From Rickettsia helvetica (GTDB lineage Bacteria; Pseudomonadota; Alphaproteobacteria; Rickettsiales; Rickettsiaceae): a stretch of 64,000 bases of DNA. Below are positions 51,466-59,906 of this stretch, one piece after another. Location: contig NZ_OZ018776.1 in NCBI RefSeq assembly GCF_963970025.1, positions 558,001 through 622,000 of the forward strand, in the 5' to 3' direction. Position numbers and translations under genes: made by a program. The notes beneath the pieces are model-generated. The model did no database searches. It saw only the letters and a list, made by a program, of their open reading frames with translations, and was not told the origin of the DNA. Within the stretch, counting starts at the first letter, position 1. Each line of letters opens with the position of its first letter.

Positions 51466-51948
51466 TTATTTCATTTTTTTAGGGCTAAAATGAGAGAAAG
51501 CTTTATTAGCTTCAGCCATTTTATGAGTATCTTCTTTCTTCTTAATGGCAACGCCTCTATTATTAGAAGCTTCAAACAGCTCTTCGGCAAGTTTATCAAT
51601 CATCATTTTTTCAGAACGTTTTGACGCAGCATTAATAATCCAACGGCTAGCAAGAGCATATCCTCTTCTTTCATCAACATGCGTCGGAACTTGATAATTA
51701 GCTCCTCCAACCCTAACTGAAGTTACTTCTAAATGCGGCTTTACGTTATGCATAGCATTATTAAAGGTTTGATACGGATCGACTCTATGCTTCTTTTCAA
51801 TTTTATTAAAGGCTGAATAAACAATTTTCTCTGCAAGGGCTTTCTTCCCTTCTTTCATAATATTATTGATAAATCTTGACAGTAAAATACTGTTATATTT
51901 CATATCAGGTAAAACTACTCGCTTTTCCGCGGCGTGACGACGTGACAT
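51466..51948 (-). CDS. rpsG: 30S ribosomal protein S7
   Basis: S7 nucleates assembly of the 30S head. The 160-residue product starts MSRRHAAEKRVVLPDMKYNS and contains LSRFINNIMKEGKKALAEKIVY and VGGANYQVPTHVDERRGYALA, typical of the family. It is in the str-type operon between rpsL (26-base spacer) and fusA. Confidence 0.97.
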   Translation of the reverse strand: MSRRHAAEKRVVLPDMKYNSILLSRFINNIMKEGKKALAEKIVYSAFNKIEKKHRVDPYQTFNNAMHNVKPHLEVTSVRVGGANYQVPTHVDERRGYALASRWIINAASKRSEKMMIDKLAEELFEASNNRGVAIKKKEDTHKMAEANKAFSHFSPKKMK

Positions 51949-51974
51949 TTTATTTTTTCTCTCTAACTAATAAT

Positions 51975-52364
51975 TTATTTTTTTGTAACTGCAACTTGTT
52001 TACGAGGAGCACCGTAACGTGAACGACCTTGCTTACGTCCTTTAACTCCGGCAATATCATAAGCACCGAGTACGATATGATATTTCACCCCCGGAAGATC
52101 AGGAACCTGACCGCCTCTTACTAACACCCTATCATGCTCCTTTACACTATGCTTTTCACCAGGAATATATGCATTTACGGTTCTTTTATTACTTAAACGC
52201 ACCGTTGCGATCTTACGAAGTGCAGAGTTAGGCTTTTTAGGGGTAACGGTTTTTACAACTAAGCAAACACCGCTTTTAAAAGGATTAGATTCTAAGGCAG
52301 GAGATTTGGTCTTACGAGTTTTTGACTTTCTCCCAAAACGTACTAATTGATTATATGTCGGCAT
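51975..52364 (-). CDS. rpsL: 30S ribosomal protein S12
   Basis: S12 sits at the decoding centre. The real start is ATG 52364 ([18 protein letters not shown]), giving 129 residues; the longer upstream frame has no family match. Lys43 is present in [11 protein letters not shown]. At the second accuracy/streptomycin site the family reads GGRVKDLPG, but here it reads GGQVPDLPG, so Lys88 is replaced by Pro while Asp89 is kept. It is the first gene of the rpsL-rpsG-fusA set. Confidence 0.96.
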
Positions 52365-52524
52365 TAAAAAAATACTCCAAAAAAACTTATACATACGATA
52401 ATTAAAGGGTGTAAAAAATACTTCCACCCTTTATTTGAAATCATTTCTAAATACAAATTATAAGAATTTGTAAATTACACTAAATTTAAATTATAATTAC
52501 TTTTTCCATAAAAGCAAGTATGTT

Positions 52525-53181
52525 TTAATTAACAATCATTTTTTTCTCAAGTATTTTTGCTATAAAGCTGATTAACATCACTAAAATATAATAACAGCAC
52601 GCAGCAACAAGCATTGGAAAAAAGTAATTATATGTTTCAAGTGACACAATTTGTGCTCTACGCATTAAATCCACCTCACCGATCATAGAAATAATCGCCG
52701 ATTCTTTAATTAAATTAATAAGCTCGTTTACTAATAACGGAAAAATATTTTTAACTGCTTGCGGCAAGATTATATCTTTCATTATTAAAAACCTTGGGAT
52801 AGCAAGAGCTTCAGCCGCTTCAAACTGTCCTTTATCAACCGCATTAATCCCCGCCCTAATTACTTCTGAAACATATGCTCCCGAATTCAGCGAAAAAGAA
52901 ATAGCTCCCGCCATAAACACGCTAAATTTAATACCTATTATATAAGGCGAGGCAAAATAAATAATACTTAGCTGAATTAATAAAGGCGTCCCTCTAAAAA
53001 TAGAAGTATATAAATCAGCAAAAAATCTTATGCTACGATTCTTATTTACCTTACAAATAGCGAGCAGCATCCCTATCACTAAACCGAATATAACAGCAAT
53101 AACGCTATATTTTAAAGTTACCAAAGTCCCCTCTACAATGAAAAGGATTTTTGGATAGAATTTTATTAAATACTCAAACAT
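52525..53181 (-). CDS. glnP: Amino-acid (glutamine-type) ABC transporter permease
   Basis: The 218-residue HisM/GlnP-type permease has several membrane segments (about residues 20-42, 57-78, 88-105 and 190-212) and the cytoplasmic EAA loop that contacts the ATPase (EAAEALAIPRFLIMKDIILP near 140). The binding protein and ATPase genes are not adjacent, as is common for scattered transporter genes in Rickettsia. Substrate identity is by family only. It lies between sdhA and rpsL. Confidence 0.85.
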   Translation of the reverse strand: MFEYLIKFYPKILFIVEGTLVTLKYSVIAVIFGLVIGMLLAICKVNKNRSIRFFADLYTSIFRGTPLLIQLSIIYFASPYIIGIKFSVFMAGAISFSLNSGAYVSEVIRAGINAVDKGQFEAAEALAIPRFLIMKDIILPQAVKNIFPLLVNELINLIKESAIISMIGEVDLMRRAQIVSLETYNYFFPMLVAACCYYILVMLISFIAKILEKKMIVN

Positions 53182-53224
53182 ATTTTGATATACAAATGAT
53201 AACTAAAGAGCCGGTAGACGAAGT

Positions 53225-55015
53225 TTAATACACTCTTTTTGCCGGTGGAATTGCACTTATTTCATCGGTTAAAGTGGTTAACGTCACAGGTTTATAATCA
53301 AGTACGACTTTATCAGTTTCATCGATAGAGCTAAGAGTATGTTTCATCCAATCTTCATCGTTACGATCAGGGTAATCTTCCCTAGCATGAGCTCCTCTGC
53401 TTTCCTTTCTTGCAGCTGCTGAATATACCGTAACCAAAGCTTGATCAAGTAGATTATCTAGCTCTAAGGCTTCGACTAAATCACTATTCCAAATTAAAGA
53501 TTTATCATTAATTTTTATATCTTTATAGCCGCTTCTTATCTCGCTAATCATTCCTGCTCCTTCATCTAGTACTTCTTGAGTTCTAAATACCGAAGCGTGG
53601 CTTTGCATAGTTCTTTGCATTTTAAGCCTTAAATCTGCAACTAAAATATTACCGTTAACGTGACGTATTTTATCAAATCTATTAATAACTTTTTCAAGGC
53701 TTTCTTCTTTTAAAGGCTTATGAGGACTCGCAGGCTTAATAAGCTCGGCTGCTTTTAATGCAGAGCTTCTACCGAACACTACTAAATCAAGCAAAGAGTT
53801 TGACCCTAATCGATTAGCTCCGTGTACCGATACGCAAGCCGCTTCACCGATTGCCATAAGTCCCTTTACTACGCTATTATGATTCGTACCGTCTTTGATT
53901 GTGACTTGACCGTGATAATTCGTCGGTATCCCGCCCATATTATAATGTACTGTAGGAAGTACCGGTATCGGCTCTTTAGTGACATCCACACCAGCAAAAA
54001 TTTTAGCCGTCTCAGAGATGCCAGGCAAACGGCTATGTAAAATTTCAGGCGATAAATGATTTAAATACAAGAATACATGATCTTTATGCTCGCCAACTCC
54101 TCGCCCTTCACGAATCTCAATAGTCATTGCTCTTGAAACTACGTCTCTTGAAGCTAAATCCTTTGCAGCGGGAGCGTAACGCTCCATAAAACGCTCTCCG
54201 TTTGAATTAACGAGATATCCCCCTTCACCTCTTGCTCCCTCGGTAACAAGACAACCAGCTGAATATATACCGGTCGGATGGAACTGTACAAACTCCATAT
54301 CTTGCAGCGGAAGACCAGCTCTAATCGCCATACCACCCCCGTCACCCGTACAAGTATGGGCAGAAGTCGCCGAAAAATAAGCACGTCCATATCCACCCGT
54401 TGCAAGCACTACATTATGAGCTCTAAAACAATGTAGACTACCGTCATCTAAATTCCACGCAACTACGCCTCTACATTCACCGTCTTCCATCAATAAATCA
54501 ATAGCAAAATATTCAACAAAAAACTGCACTTTATGTTTTAGTGACTGCTGATATAAAGTATGAAGTATGGCATGCCCCGTACGATCTGCCGCAGCACATG
54601 TACGCTGAGCTGCTTTTCCTTTACCATACTCTGTTGTCATTCCTCCAAAAGGACGCTGATAAATTTTTCCCTCTTCGGTTCTTGAAAAAGGTACGCCGTA
54701 ATGCTCAAGCTCTAAAATCGCATCGGGAGCGTTCTTGCACATATACTCGATGGCATTCTGATCACCTAACCAGTCCGATCCTTTTACCGTATCATACATA
54801 TGCCAACGCCAGTCATCTTCGCCCATATTTCCAAGTGCTGCACTGATTCCGCCTTGTGCAGCCACAGTATGACTACGGGTTGGGAATAGCTTAGTTATAC
54901 AGGCGGTATTTAGCCCTTCTTTAGCCATACCGAATGCAGAACGAAGACCCGCTCCGCCTGCACCTACAACTATTACGTCAAATTTATGATGAATGATATT
55001 ATACGCTTTGGTCAT
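53225..55015 (-). CDS. sdhA: Succinate dehydrogenase flavoprotein subunit
   Basis: SdhA oxidises succinate to fumarate with covalent FAD. The 596-residue length matches. The dinucleotide-binding motif VVGAGGAGLRSA is at about 16-27, the flavinylated His lies in SHTVAAQGG near residue 49, the active-site stretch FVQFHPTGIY is near 243, and HGANRLGSNSLLDLVVFG is near 395. It follows sdhC and sdhD but sdhB is not in this window, so the iron-sulphur subunit is encoded elsewhere. Confidence 0.97.
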   Translation of the reverse strand: MTKAYNIIHHKFDVIVVGAGGAGLRSAFGMAKEGLNTACITKLFPTRSHTVAAQGGISAALGNMGEDDWRWHMYDTVKGSDWLGDQNAIEYMCKNAPDAILELEHYGVPFSRTEEGKIYQRPFGGMTTEYGKGKAAQRTCAAADRTGHAILHTLYQQSLKHKVQFFVEYFAIDLLMEDGECRGVVAWNLDDGSLHCFRAHNVVLATGGYGRAYFSATSAHTCTGDGGGMAIRAGLPLQDMEFVQFHPTGIYSAGCLVTEGARGEGGYLVNSNGERFMERYAPAAKDLASRDVVSRAMTIEIREGRGVGEHKDHVFLYLNHLSPEILHSRLPGISETAKIFAGVDVTKEPIPVLPTVHYNMGGIPTNYHGQVTIKDGTNHNSVVKGLMAIGEAACVSVHGANRLGSNSLLDLVVFGRSSALKAAELIKPASPHKPLKEESLEKVINRFDKIRHVNGNILVADLRLKMQRTMQSHASVFRTQEVLDEGAGMISEIRSGYKDIKINDKSLIWNSDLVEALELDNLLDQALVTVYSAAARKESRGAHAREDYPDRNDEDWMKHTLSSIDETDKVVLDYKPVTLTTLTDEISAIPPAKRVY

Positions 55016-55071
55016 TAAATTAATTTTTTACTATTTAATTTTATTTGGTGTTAGTTGCTATAAACGCTGCT

Positions 55072-55206
55072 GATGTCATTCCTAGCTAAAAGCGGGAATC
55101 CAGTAAAACCTATAAAAAACTTGTTTTTTTAGGTTTGTTTTGTCAATAATGTGTAGCAATATTAAAGTTATTTTCTGGATTCCCGCTTTTAGCTAGGAAT
55201 GACATC
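55072..55206. repeat. Palindromic element, family C, with perfect 32-bp arms, between sdhD and sdhA
   Basis: The arms at 55072-55103 and 55175-55206 are exact complements over 32 bp (gatgtcattcctagctaaaa, then gcgggaatccag), with a 71-base AT-rich loop. It fills the sdhD-sdhA spacer of the sdh transcript. Perfect arms suggest recent insertion or selection for pairing. Confidence 0.92.
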
Positions 55207-55219
55207 GAAAACATGAAAA

Positions 55220-55597
55220 TCACCCTCTATAAAACATCGCTACTATAAAAGCTGCAATAGTCACAATGCAAAATAATTGCACTATTATAATCAATGTATT
55301 ACGTAATTTGTGACAACTTACATAATCCTCAATCACTACACGCATACCAAGCATCGCATGATACAACGAAATAGCCACCGTAATTAACAATGCTACTACA
55401 TTAAAAGGTTTTTTAAGCTCCCACATAATAATATTTATATCATTATTTTTGTTGGTTAACGTAAAATATATTAACCATATAGAACATAAAGCTAATATAA
55501 TCCCCGTTACTCTTTGTAATAACCAATGATGAGAACCGCTTTTAGCAGAACCGCTATTTTTTGCTTTTACAATTTCTGCTTTAAAATCATATACCAT
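55220..55597 (-). CDS. sdhD: Succinate dehydrogenase membrane anchor subunit D
   Basis: SdhD and SdhC anchor the complex in the inner membrane and bind haem b and quinone. The 125 residues include GSAKSGSHHWLLQRVTGIILAL near residue 15, three membrane segments (about 29-48, 65-85 and 98-121) and the haem-ligand region SLYHAMLGMRVVIEDYV near 75. The sdhC stop lies 101 bases upstream, the gap containing a truncated family A repeat. Confidence 0.94.
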   Translation of the reverse strand: MVYDFKAEIVKAKNSGSAKSGSHHWLLQRVTGIILALCSIWLIYFTLTNKNNDINIIMWELKKPFNVVALLITVAISLYHAMLGMRVVIEDYVSCHKLRNTLIIIVQLFCIVTIAAFIVAMFYRG

Positions 55598-55627
55598 TAA
55601 TTTTCTCTATTATTTGTTTTAGCTTTT

Positions 55628-55701
55628 CGTCATTGCGAGGAAATTGCATAGCAATTGACAAAGCAATCTCAGGAGTTTGTTATTATTTCATGAGATTGCT
55701 A
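55628..55701. repeat. Truncated family A element abutting the sdhC stop
   Basis: The left arm and core (cgtcattgcgaggaaattgc, aaagcaatctcagg, tgagattgct) match family A, but the right arm is missing; the match ends exactly where the sdhC frame begins on the minus strand. The sdhC stop codon (TAG at 55701-55699) is made of repeat bases. Confidence 0.75.
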
Positions 55702-56070
55702 CCATAAAAATATTGTTAATAATATAGAACATACAACTACACACCAACCGGTGATGTTAACTGCTTTTATAGAAAAGCCATAACCAATATCCCAAAATAA
55801 ATGTCTGATGCCGTTACATAAATGATAAAACCAAGCGTAGCTAGCGGCTACTAAGCATATTTTTATAACGCAGCAATTAACAAGCTGTAAATAATTATTG
55901 TCATATTTACTAAGAATCAACCACCACACCAAAATCGATACTGCAAAAAATAGAGCTACGCCGGTCATACGATGCAAAATTGACAACGTAGAACTGATTT
56001 GCGGTTTATATATACTTAAATGCGGCGAAGTCGGACGCTTATTATAAATTTCTTGTTTGGTTTTATTCAT
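55699..56070 (-). CDS. sdhC: Succinate dehydrogenase cytochrome b556 subunit
   Basis: SdhC is the first gene of the sdhC-sdhD-sdhA set. The 123 residues show RPTSPHLSIYKPQIS near 12, SILHRMTGVALFF near 30 with the conserved quinone-site Ser/Arg, and the haem-ligand His in HLCNGIRHLFWDIG near 84; three membrane segments are seen. The last codon region borders a truncated palindromic element that supplies the TAG, so the extreme C-terminus may differ from that of relatives. Confidence 0.94.
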   Translation of the reverse strand: MNKTKQEIYNKRPTSPHLSIYKPQISSTLSILHRMTGVALFFAVSILVWWLILSKYDNNYLQLVNCCVIKICLVAASYAWFYHLCNGIRHLFWDIGYGFSIKAVNITGWCVVVCSILLTIFLW

Positions 56071-56103
56071 AGCTATTTAATATAATAAAAAATTATACGA
56101 AGG

Positions 56104-56225
56104 CAGACGAAGTGTAATTTGGAAAAGAGCAAGGCGTCTTGAAGCTGATAACCGCAGCGTAGTTAACCCTACGTGAGGATCAAAAAGTATAAAACAACGT
56201 AGCCAATTTTTCAAATTAAACGAGT
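56104..56225. repeat. Palindromic element, family E, overlapping the trhO 3' end
   Basis: The outer arms (cagacgaagtgtaatttgg and ccaatttttcaaattaaacg) pair imperfectly around a core hairpin cgcagcgtagttaaccctac, followed by gtgaggatcaaaaagt. The last codons and TGA of trhO lie inside the right arm. Related copies are at 57076, 58753 and, diverged, at 48775. Confidence 0.75.
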
Positions 56226-56963
56226 CCGCAACCAATACCCTTCTGCGGGTGTTAAATCATCTGCCACTGCTCTTCTATCATCAAAGACGAAACATTCACC
56301 TTGCCATAAATTATTTTTGTTTTGCGTATCTTCTAAATACTGCAATATACCGCCCTTTAAATGATATACCTCATCATAACCTATGCTTTTAAGTAAGCTG
56401 GTGGATTTTTCACACCTGATACCACCTGTACAAACCATAGCAATTTTCTTACCTTTGAGCAATTCTTGATTCTGCTGAACCCAAACAGGAAACTGTTTAA
56501 ATGTTTTGGTATTAGGATTAATTGCTGATTTAAATGTACCGATCTCTATTTCATAATCATTACGAGTATCTATTACTATAACATCTTGTTTTGTGATAAA
56601 TTCATCCCAATCTTTCGGCTCTATATATTCGCCTTTAAATAAATCAACATTTAAATCATCAATATTCATCGCTATAATCTCTTTCTTAAGTCTGACTTTC
56701 AACTTCTGAAAAGGATGAACATCACTATAATTTATTTTAACGTTAACATCTTTGGGATCGGTTAGTTTTATTAGTTCTTCAAGTACAAGATTTACATTTT
56801 CATATGAACCTGAAAAAGAACCGTTAAAACCTTCATTAGCTAATAAAATAGTACCTCTAACATATTTTCTTTTACCGATAAGCAAAAGTTTCGGTATCAA
56901 ATTTGCCGGCTCTTCTATATTAACAAAACTATATGCACTTAAAATTGCTATTTTTTCATTCAT
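56211..56963 (-). CDS. trhO: tRNA uridine-34 hydroxylase TrhO (rhodanese-like, YceA/UPF0176)
   Basis: TrhO forms 5-hydroxyuridine at the wobble position of some tRNAs, oxygen-dependent in known members. The 250-residue product has an N-terminal acylphosphatase-like half (RGTILLANEGFNGSFSG near 37) and a rhodanese domain with active-site Cys in VCTGGIRCEKS near 179 and LKGGILQYLED near 204. The last three residues (RLI) are encoded by a palindromic element. Confidence 0.92.
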   Translation of the reverse strand: MNEKIAILSAYSFVNIEEPANLIPKLLLIGKRKYVRGTILLANEGFNGSFSGSYENVNLVLEELIKLTDPKDVNVKINYSDVHPFQKLKVRLKKEIIAMNIDDLNVDLFKGEYIEPKDWDEFITKQDVIVIDTRNDYEIEIGTFKSAINPNTKTFKQFPVWVQQNQELLKGKKIAMVCTGGIRCEKSTSLLKSIGYDEVYHLKGGILQYLEDTQNKNNLWQGECFVFDDRRAVADDLTPAEGYWLRTRLI

Positions 56964-56980
56964 AATTATTTAATTTATAA

Positions 56981-57060
56981 TTGTCACCCCGTGGCTTGAC
57001 CACGGGGTCTTAGGACACAGTCCGTGACACAAGATCCCACAATCAAGTCGCAAGATGATA
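56981..57060. repeat. Palindromic element, family B, upstream of trhO
   Basis: A degraded copy, ttgtcaccccgtggcttgac, cacggggtcttaggac, then aagatcccac and aatcaagtcgcaagatgata. It lies in the degP-trhO spacer, directly followed by a family E copy. Confidence 0.75.
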
Positions 57061-57075
57061 TATTATTTAGTAAAT

Positions 57076-57182
57076 GAAGAGCAAGGTGTTTTATACTTTT
57101 TGACCGCAGCGTAGTTAATCCTACGTGAGGATCAAAAAGTATAAAACAACGTGTAGCCAATTTTTCAAATTAAACGAGTATA
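57076..57182. repeat. Palindromic element, family E, at the degP stop
   Basis: The left arm is shortened; the core tgaccgcagcgtagttaatc, ctacgtgaggatcaaaaagt and the right arm caatttttcaaattaaacg match the 56104 copy. The element ends directly at the degP stop codon (57183-57185). Confidence 0.75.
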
Positions 57183-58721
57183 CTACATCACCTGCAATGG
57201 TACGAACATATTACCGCTACCCCTTTCAATCAAGAGCAAAATATTTTGCTTATTCGATTTTTTAGCATTTTCATATAATTCTTCTAGCTTACTTATATCG
57301 TCTATGCTTTCCTGATTAATATTGGTTATCAGATCGCCAATTTTAAAGCTACTTTCTTCTTCCTCAATATTGGTTATAACTATTCCCGCTTTATCGTTAG
57401 GAATATTATATTGTTGTCTTAATTCTTCAGTCAAATTACTAAAAGTAATATTATTTTTAGTAATAGATAAATTATTTTCTTCTTTGTTTATTATTTCTTC
57501 TTTATTGGTCTCTGCTGTAGAATCCTTGGTAACTTCTTCATTATCTGAAGTAATTTTAATAGGTAATTCAAGCTCTTTTTTATCGCGAAGTATTTTTACT
57601 TTTACTTCCTGATCAATAGGAGCATCTGCAATAATTACACGTAATTTTTTAGTATTTTTAACCGGTATATCTGCAAACTCTATTATTATATCACCTGTTT
57701 TAATTCCTGCTTTATCACTTGGACCGTCTTCTTGTACTTTAGCTACTAATACCCCCCTAGTATCTTTAAGTTCTAACCCTTCAGAAATTTCCTCGGTTAA
57801 ATCTTGTATTGTTACTCCAAGACGTCCTCTACTTACTTTTCCATCTTTCTTAAGACGTGCGATTATAGGCTTTGCAGTATTTGACGGTATTGCAAAACCG
57901 ATACCTATATTAGTACCGAGCGGTGAAAAAATTGCCGTATTTACTCCGATTACTTTCTGATCCAAATTAAACATAGGACCGCCGGAATTACCGTTATTAA
58001 TTGCAGCATCCGTTTGAATAAAATTATCGACTATATTATCCGTATCTATATCGATATCCCGCCCTTTAGAGGATATAATACCGCTTGTCACCGTACCGCC
58101 GAGATTACCGAACGGATTACCGATTGCAATGACCCAATCTCCTACTCTTGCATCATTTGAATCTCCAAACTCAACAAAAGGTAGAGGTTCCTCGCTATCT
58201 ATTTTTAAGAGAGCTAAATCGGTTTTAGTATCACTACCTATTAATTTAGCCGATAATTCGGTATTATCTGCAAGTTTTATATTAATTTTCTCAACATTTG
58301 CAATTACATGATAGTTTGTCACTATTAAGCCGTTAGGTTCAATAATAAATCCTGAACCAAGCGGAACGCTTTTAGGAGTTTGATCGACCTCTTCCAAATT
58401 CAGCGGTATATTAAGCTTTTCTAAAAAATCATTAATGAAATCTAAAGGCTTTTTTTCTTGCAGAGGATCTTTCTCGGCATTTTCCGACTTACTATTAACA
58501 TATTCTATTGTTGAAATATTAACGACTGCAGGAATTAACGGCTCAACTATATCGGCAAAGCTATAACGGGCGGCTTCACTTACTTTTAAAGGAGCTGAAT
58601 TTATTTCCGTAAATTCATTCTCTTCTTGATCTGCTACTTTTAAAGACTTACTATTTTCTTTTGCTAGAACAATGTTACTTGATATTAAAACTATTATAAC
58701 AAGAACTATTTTCAGATTCAT
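57183..58721 (-). CDS. degP: DegP/HtrA-family periplasmic serine protease
   Basis: DegP degrades or refolds damaged envelope proteins. I chose ATG 58721, placed 6 bases after GGAG, giving 512 residues; upstream TTG and ATG codons in frame are possible. A signal peptide (about 1-20, ending IVLAKE) is followed by a trypsin-like domain with triad His138 in TNYHVIAN, Asp168 in TKTDLALLK and Ser246 in NNGNSGGPMFN. Two PDZ domains lie at about 280-370 and 430-505. A low-complexity Glu/Asn/Lys linker separates them. It follows hflKC, also membrane quality-control genes. Confidence 0.94.
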   Translation of the reverse strand: MNLKIVLVIIVLISSNIVLAKENSKSLKVADQEENEFTEINSAPLKVSEAARYSFADIVEPLIPAVVNISTIEYVNSKSENAEKDPLQEKKPLDFINDFLEKLNIPLNLEEVDQTPKSVPLGSGFIIEPNGLIVTNYHVIANVEKINIKLADNTELSAKLIGSDTKTDLALLKIDSEEPLPFVEFGDSNDARVGDWVIAIGNPFGNLGGTVTSGIISSKGRDIDIDTDNIVDNFIQTDAAINNGNSGGPMFNLDQKVIGVNTAIFSPLGTNIGIGFAIPSNTAKPIIARLKKDGKVSRGRLGVTIQDLTEEISEGLELKDTRGVLVAKVQEDGPSDKAGIKTGDIIIEFADIPVKNTKKLRVIIADAPIDQEVKVKILRDKKELELPIKITSDNEEVTKDSTAETNKEEIINKEENNLSITKNNITFSNLTEELRQQYNIPNDKAGIVITNIEEEESSFKIGDLITNINQESIDDISKLEELYENAKKSNKQNILLLIERGSGNMFVPLQVM

Positions 58722-58752
58722 CATATACTCCAAAGTAAAATGAAAAGTAAAT

Positions 58753-58876
58753 AGACGAAGTTTAATTTGGAAAAGAGCAAGAAGTCTAAAACCCTCGGAG
58801 CAGAGCGTATATATAATACGTGAACACCGCAGAACTTATTAGACGATGTAGCCAATTCTTCAAATTAAACGAGTAT
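58753..58876. repeat. Palindromic element, family E, at the hflC stop
   Basis: The outer arms agacgaagtttaatttgg and caaattaaacgagtatac flank a diverged core (gagcgtatatataatacgtg). The right arm begins 2 bases after the hflC stop codon, as the other copies do with degP and trhO. Confidence 0.75.
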
Positions 58877-58877
58877 A

Positions 58878-59738
58878 CTACTTAGTTAGATTAAGGTATT
58901 TTAAAACTTCAGCATCCGGTGAGATTACAAAATTAGTATCCTCTTTCTTTAAAGAATTTTTATATACTAAAAGTGATCTATAAAATTTATAAAATTCCGG
59001 GTCGACTGAATAAGCAGAATTATATATTTTTGCCGCTTTCTCATCGCCGTCACCTTTGATAATTTGTGCATCTCGATAAGCTTTAGCAAGTATTATTTTA
59101 CTTTCTTTATCTGCTTTTGAACGAATACGCACGCTTTCTTCTTGCCCTTCTGCTCTAATTTGGGTTGCTTCTTTTTCACGTGCCGTTTGCATACGGCGAT
59201 AAATAGCCGCACTATTTTCTTTCGGTAAGTCTGCTCTTAAAATTCTAACATCTACAACGTCAATACCAAAGTTTTTAGCTTCTCCGTCCACTTGATTTAA
59301 GATATTTAACATTACGTTACTACGTTCCTGACTTAAAAGGCTACTTAGCGAGATTTTACCTATCACCTTACGCATTGATGATTCAAGATTTCGGGTCAAT
59401 CTAATTTTTACGCCTTGATAATCATGCACTGTTTTATAAAACATTACAGGATTATTAATTTGGAATTTAGCATAAGCATCGACAATAACTCGTTTACCGT
59501 CGGCAGCCGTTAATTCTTTTGCCTCAACTTCAACATCTAAAAGACGCTTATCAAAAAATTCAATATTTTGAATAAACGGGATTTTAATATTTAGCCCTGG
59601 ATTTTCTATAGTTCTAACTGCTTCACCAAATTGGAATACTACAGCAGATTGGCGTTGGTCAACTGAAAATAAGGAGTTAGAAATCAGTATCAGCCCAAAA
59701 ACAATTGTAAAAATTATATAATAAATCTTTTGTTGCAT
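58878..59738 (-). CDS. hflC: HflC, FtsH protease modulator subunit
   Basis: HflC and HflK form a band-7 (SPFH) complex that encloses FtsH in the inner membrane. The 286-residue product has an N-terminal membrane segment (about 5-23), the SPFH domain (VDQRQSAVVFQFGEAVRTIENPG near 26) and the conserved DVRILRADLP region near 160, then an Ala/Glu/Lys-rich coiled coil. It follows hflK after 168 bases, an interval occupied by a family B element. Confidence 0.95.
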   Translation of the reverse strand: MQQKIYYIIFTIVFGLILISNSLFSVDQRQSAVVFQFGEAVRTIENPGLNIKIPFIQNIEFFDKRLLDVEVEAKELTAADGKRVIVDAYAKFQINNPVMFYKTVHDYQGVKIRLTRNLESSMRKVIGKISLSSLLSQERSNVMLNILNQVDGEAKNFGIDVVDVRILRADLPKENSAAIYRRMQTAREKEATQIRAEGQEESVRIRSKADKESKIILAKAYRDAQIIKGDGDEKAAKIYNSAYSVDPEFYKFYRSLLVYKNSLKKEDTNFVISPDAEVLKYLNLTK

Positions 59739-59794
59739 TTAATATTCCTTGTTGTTTAAATATCATTCGTGTATAGCTTGAACAACACGCTCGA

Positions 59795-59900
59795 TGTCAT
59801 CCCATGACTTGATCGTAGGATCCAGAAAAACAATTTTAAATACTCATAATTAGTATTTAAAGCTAGACCCCATGGTCAAAAAGCCACGCGGGGGGTGACA
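59795..59900. repeat. Palindromic element, family B, between hflK and hflC
   Basis: Arms tgtcatcccatgacttgatc and the diverged complement ending cacgcggggggtgaca, with an AT-rich loop. The copy is degraded, with several arm mismatches. Confidence 0.75.
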
Positions 59901-59906
59901 GTTCTA

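Noticed and set aside
52365..52427. N-terminal extension of S12
   Set aside because: The 21 extra residues match no S12; the ATG at 52364 begins the conserved sequence.
54541..54846. 101-residue plus-strand frame inside sdhA
   Set aside because: Antisense to a strongly conserved gene, no ribosome-binding site and no domain.
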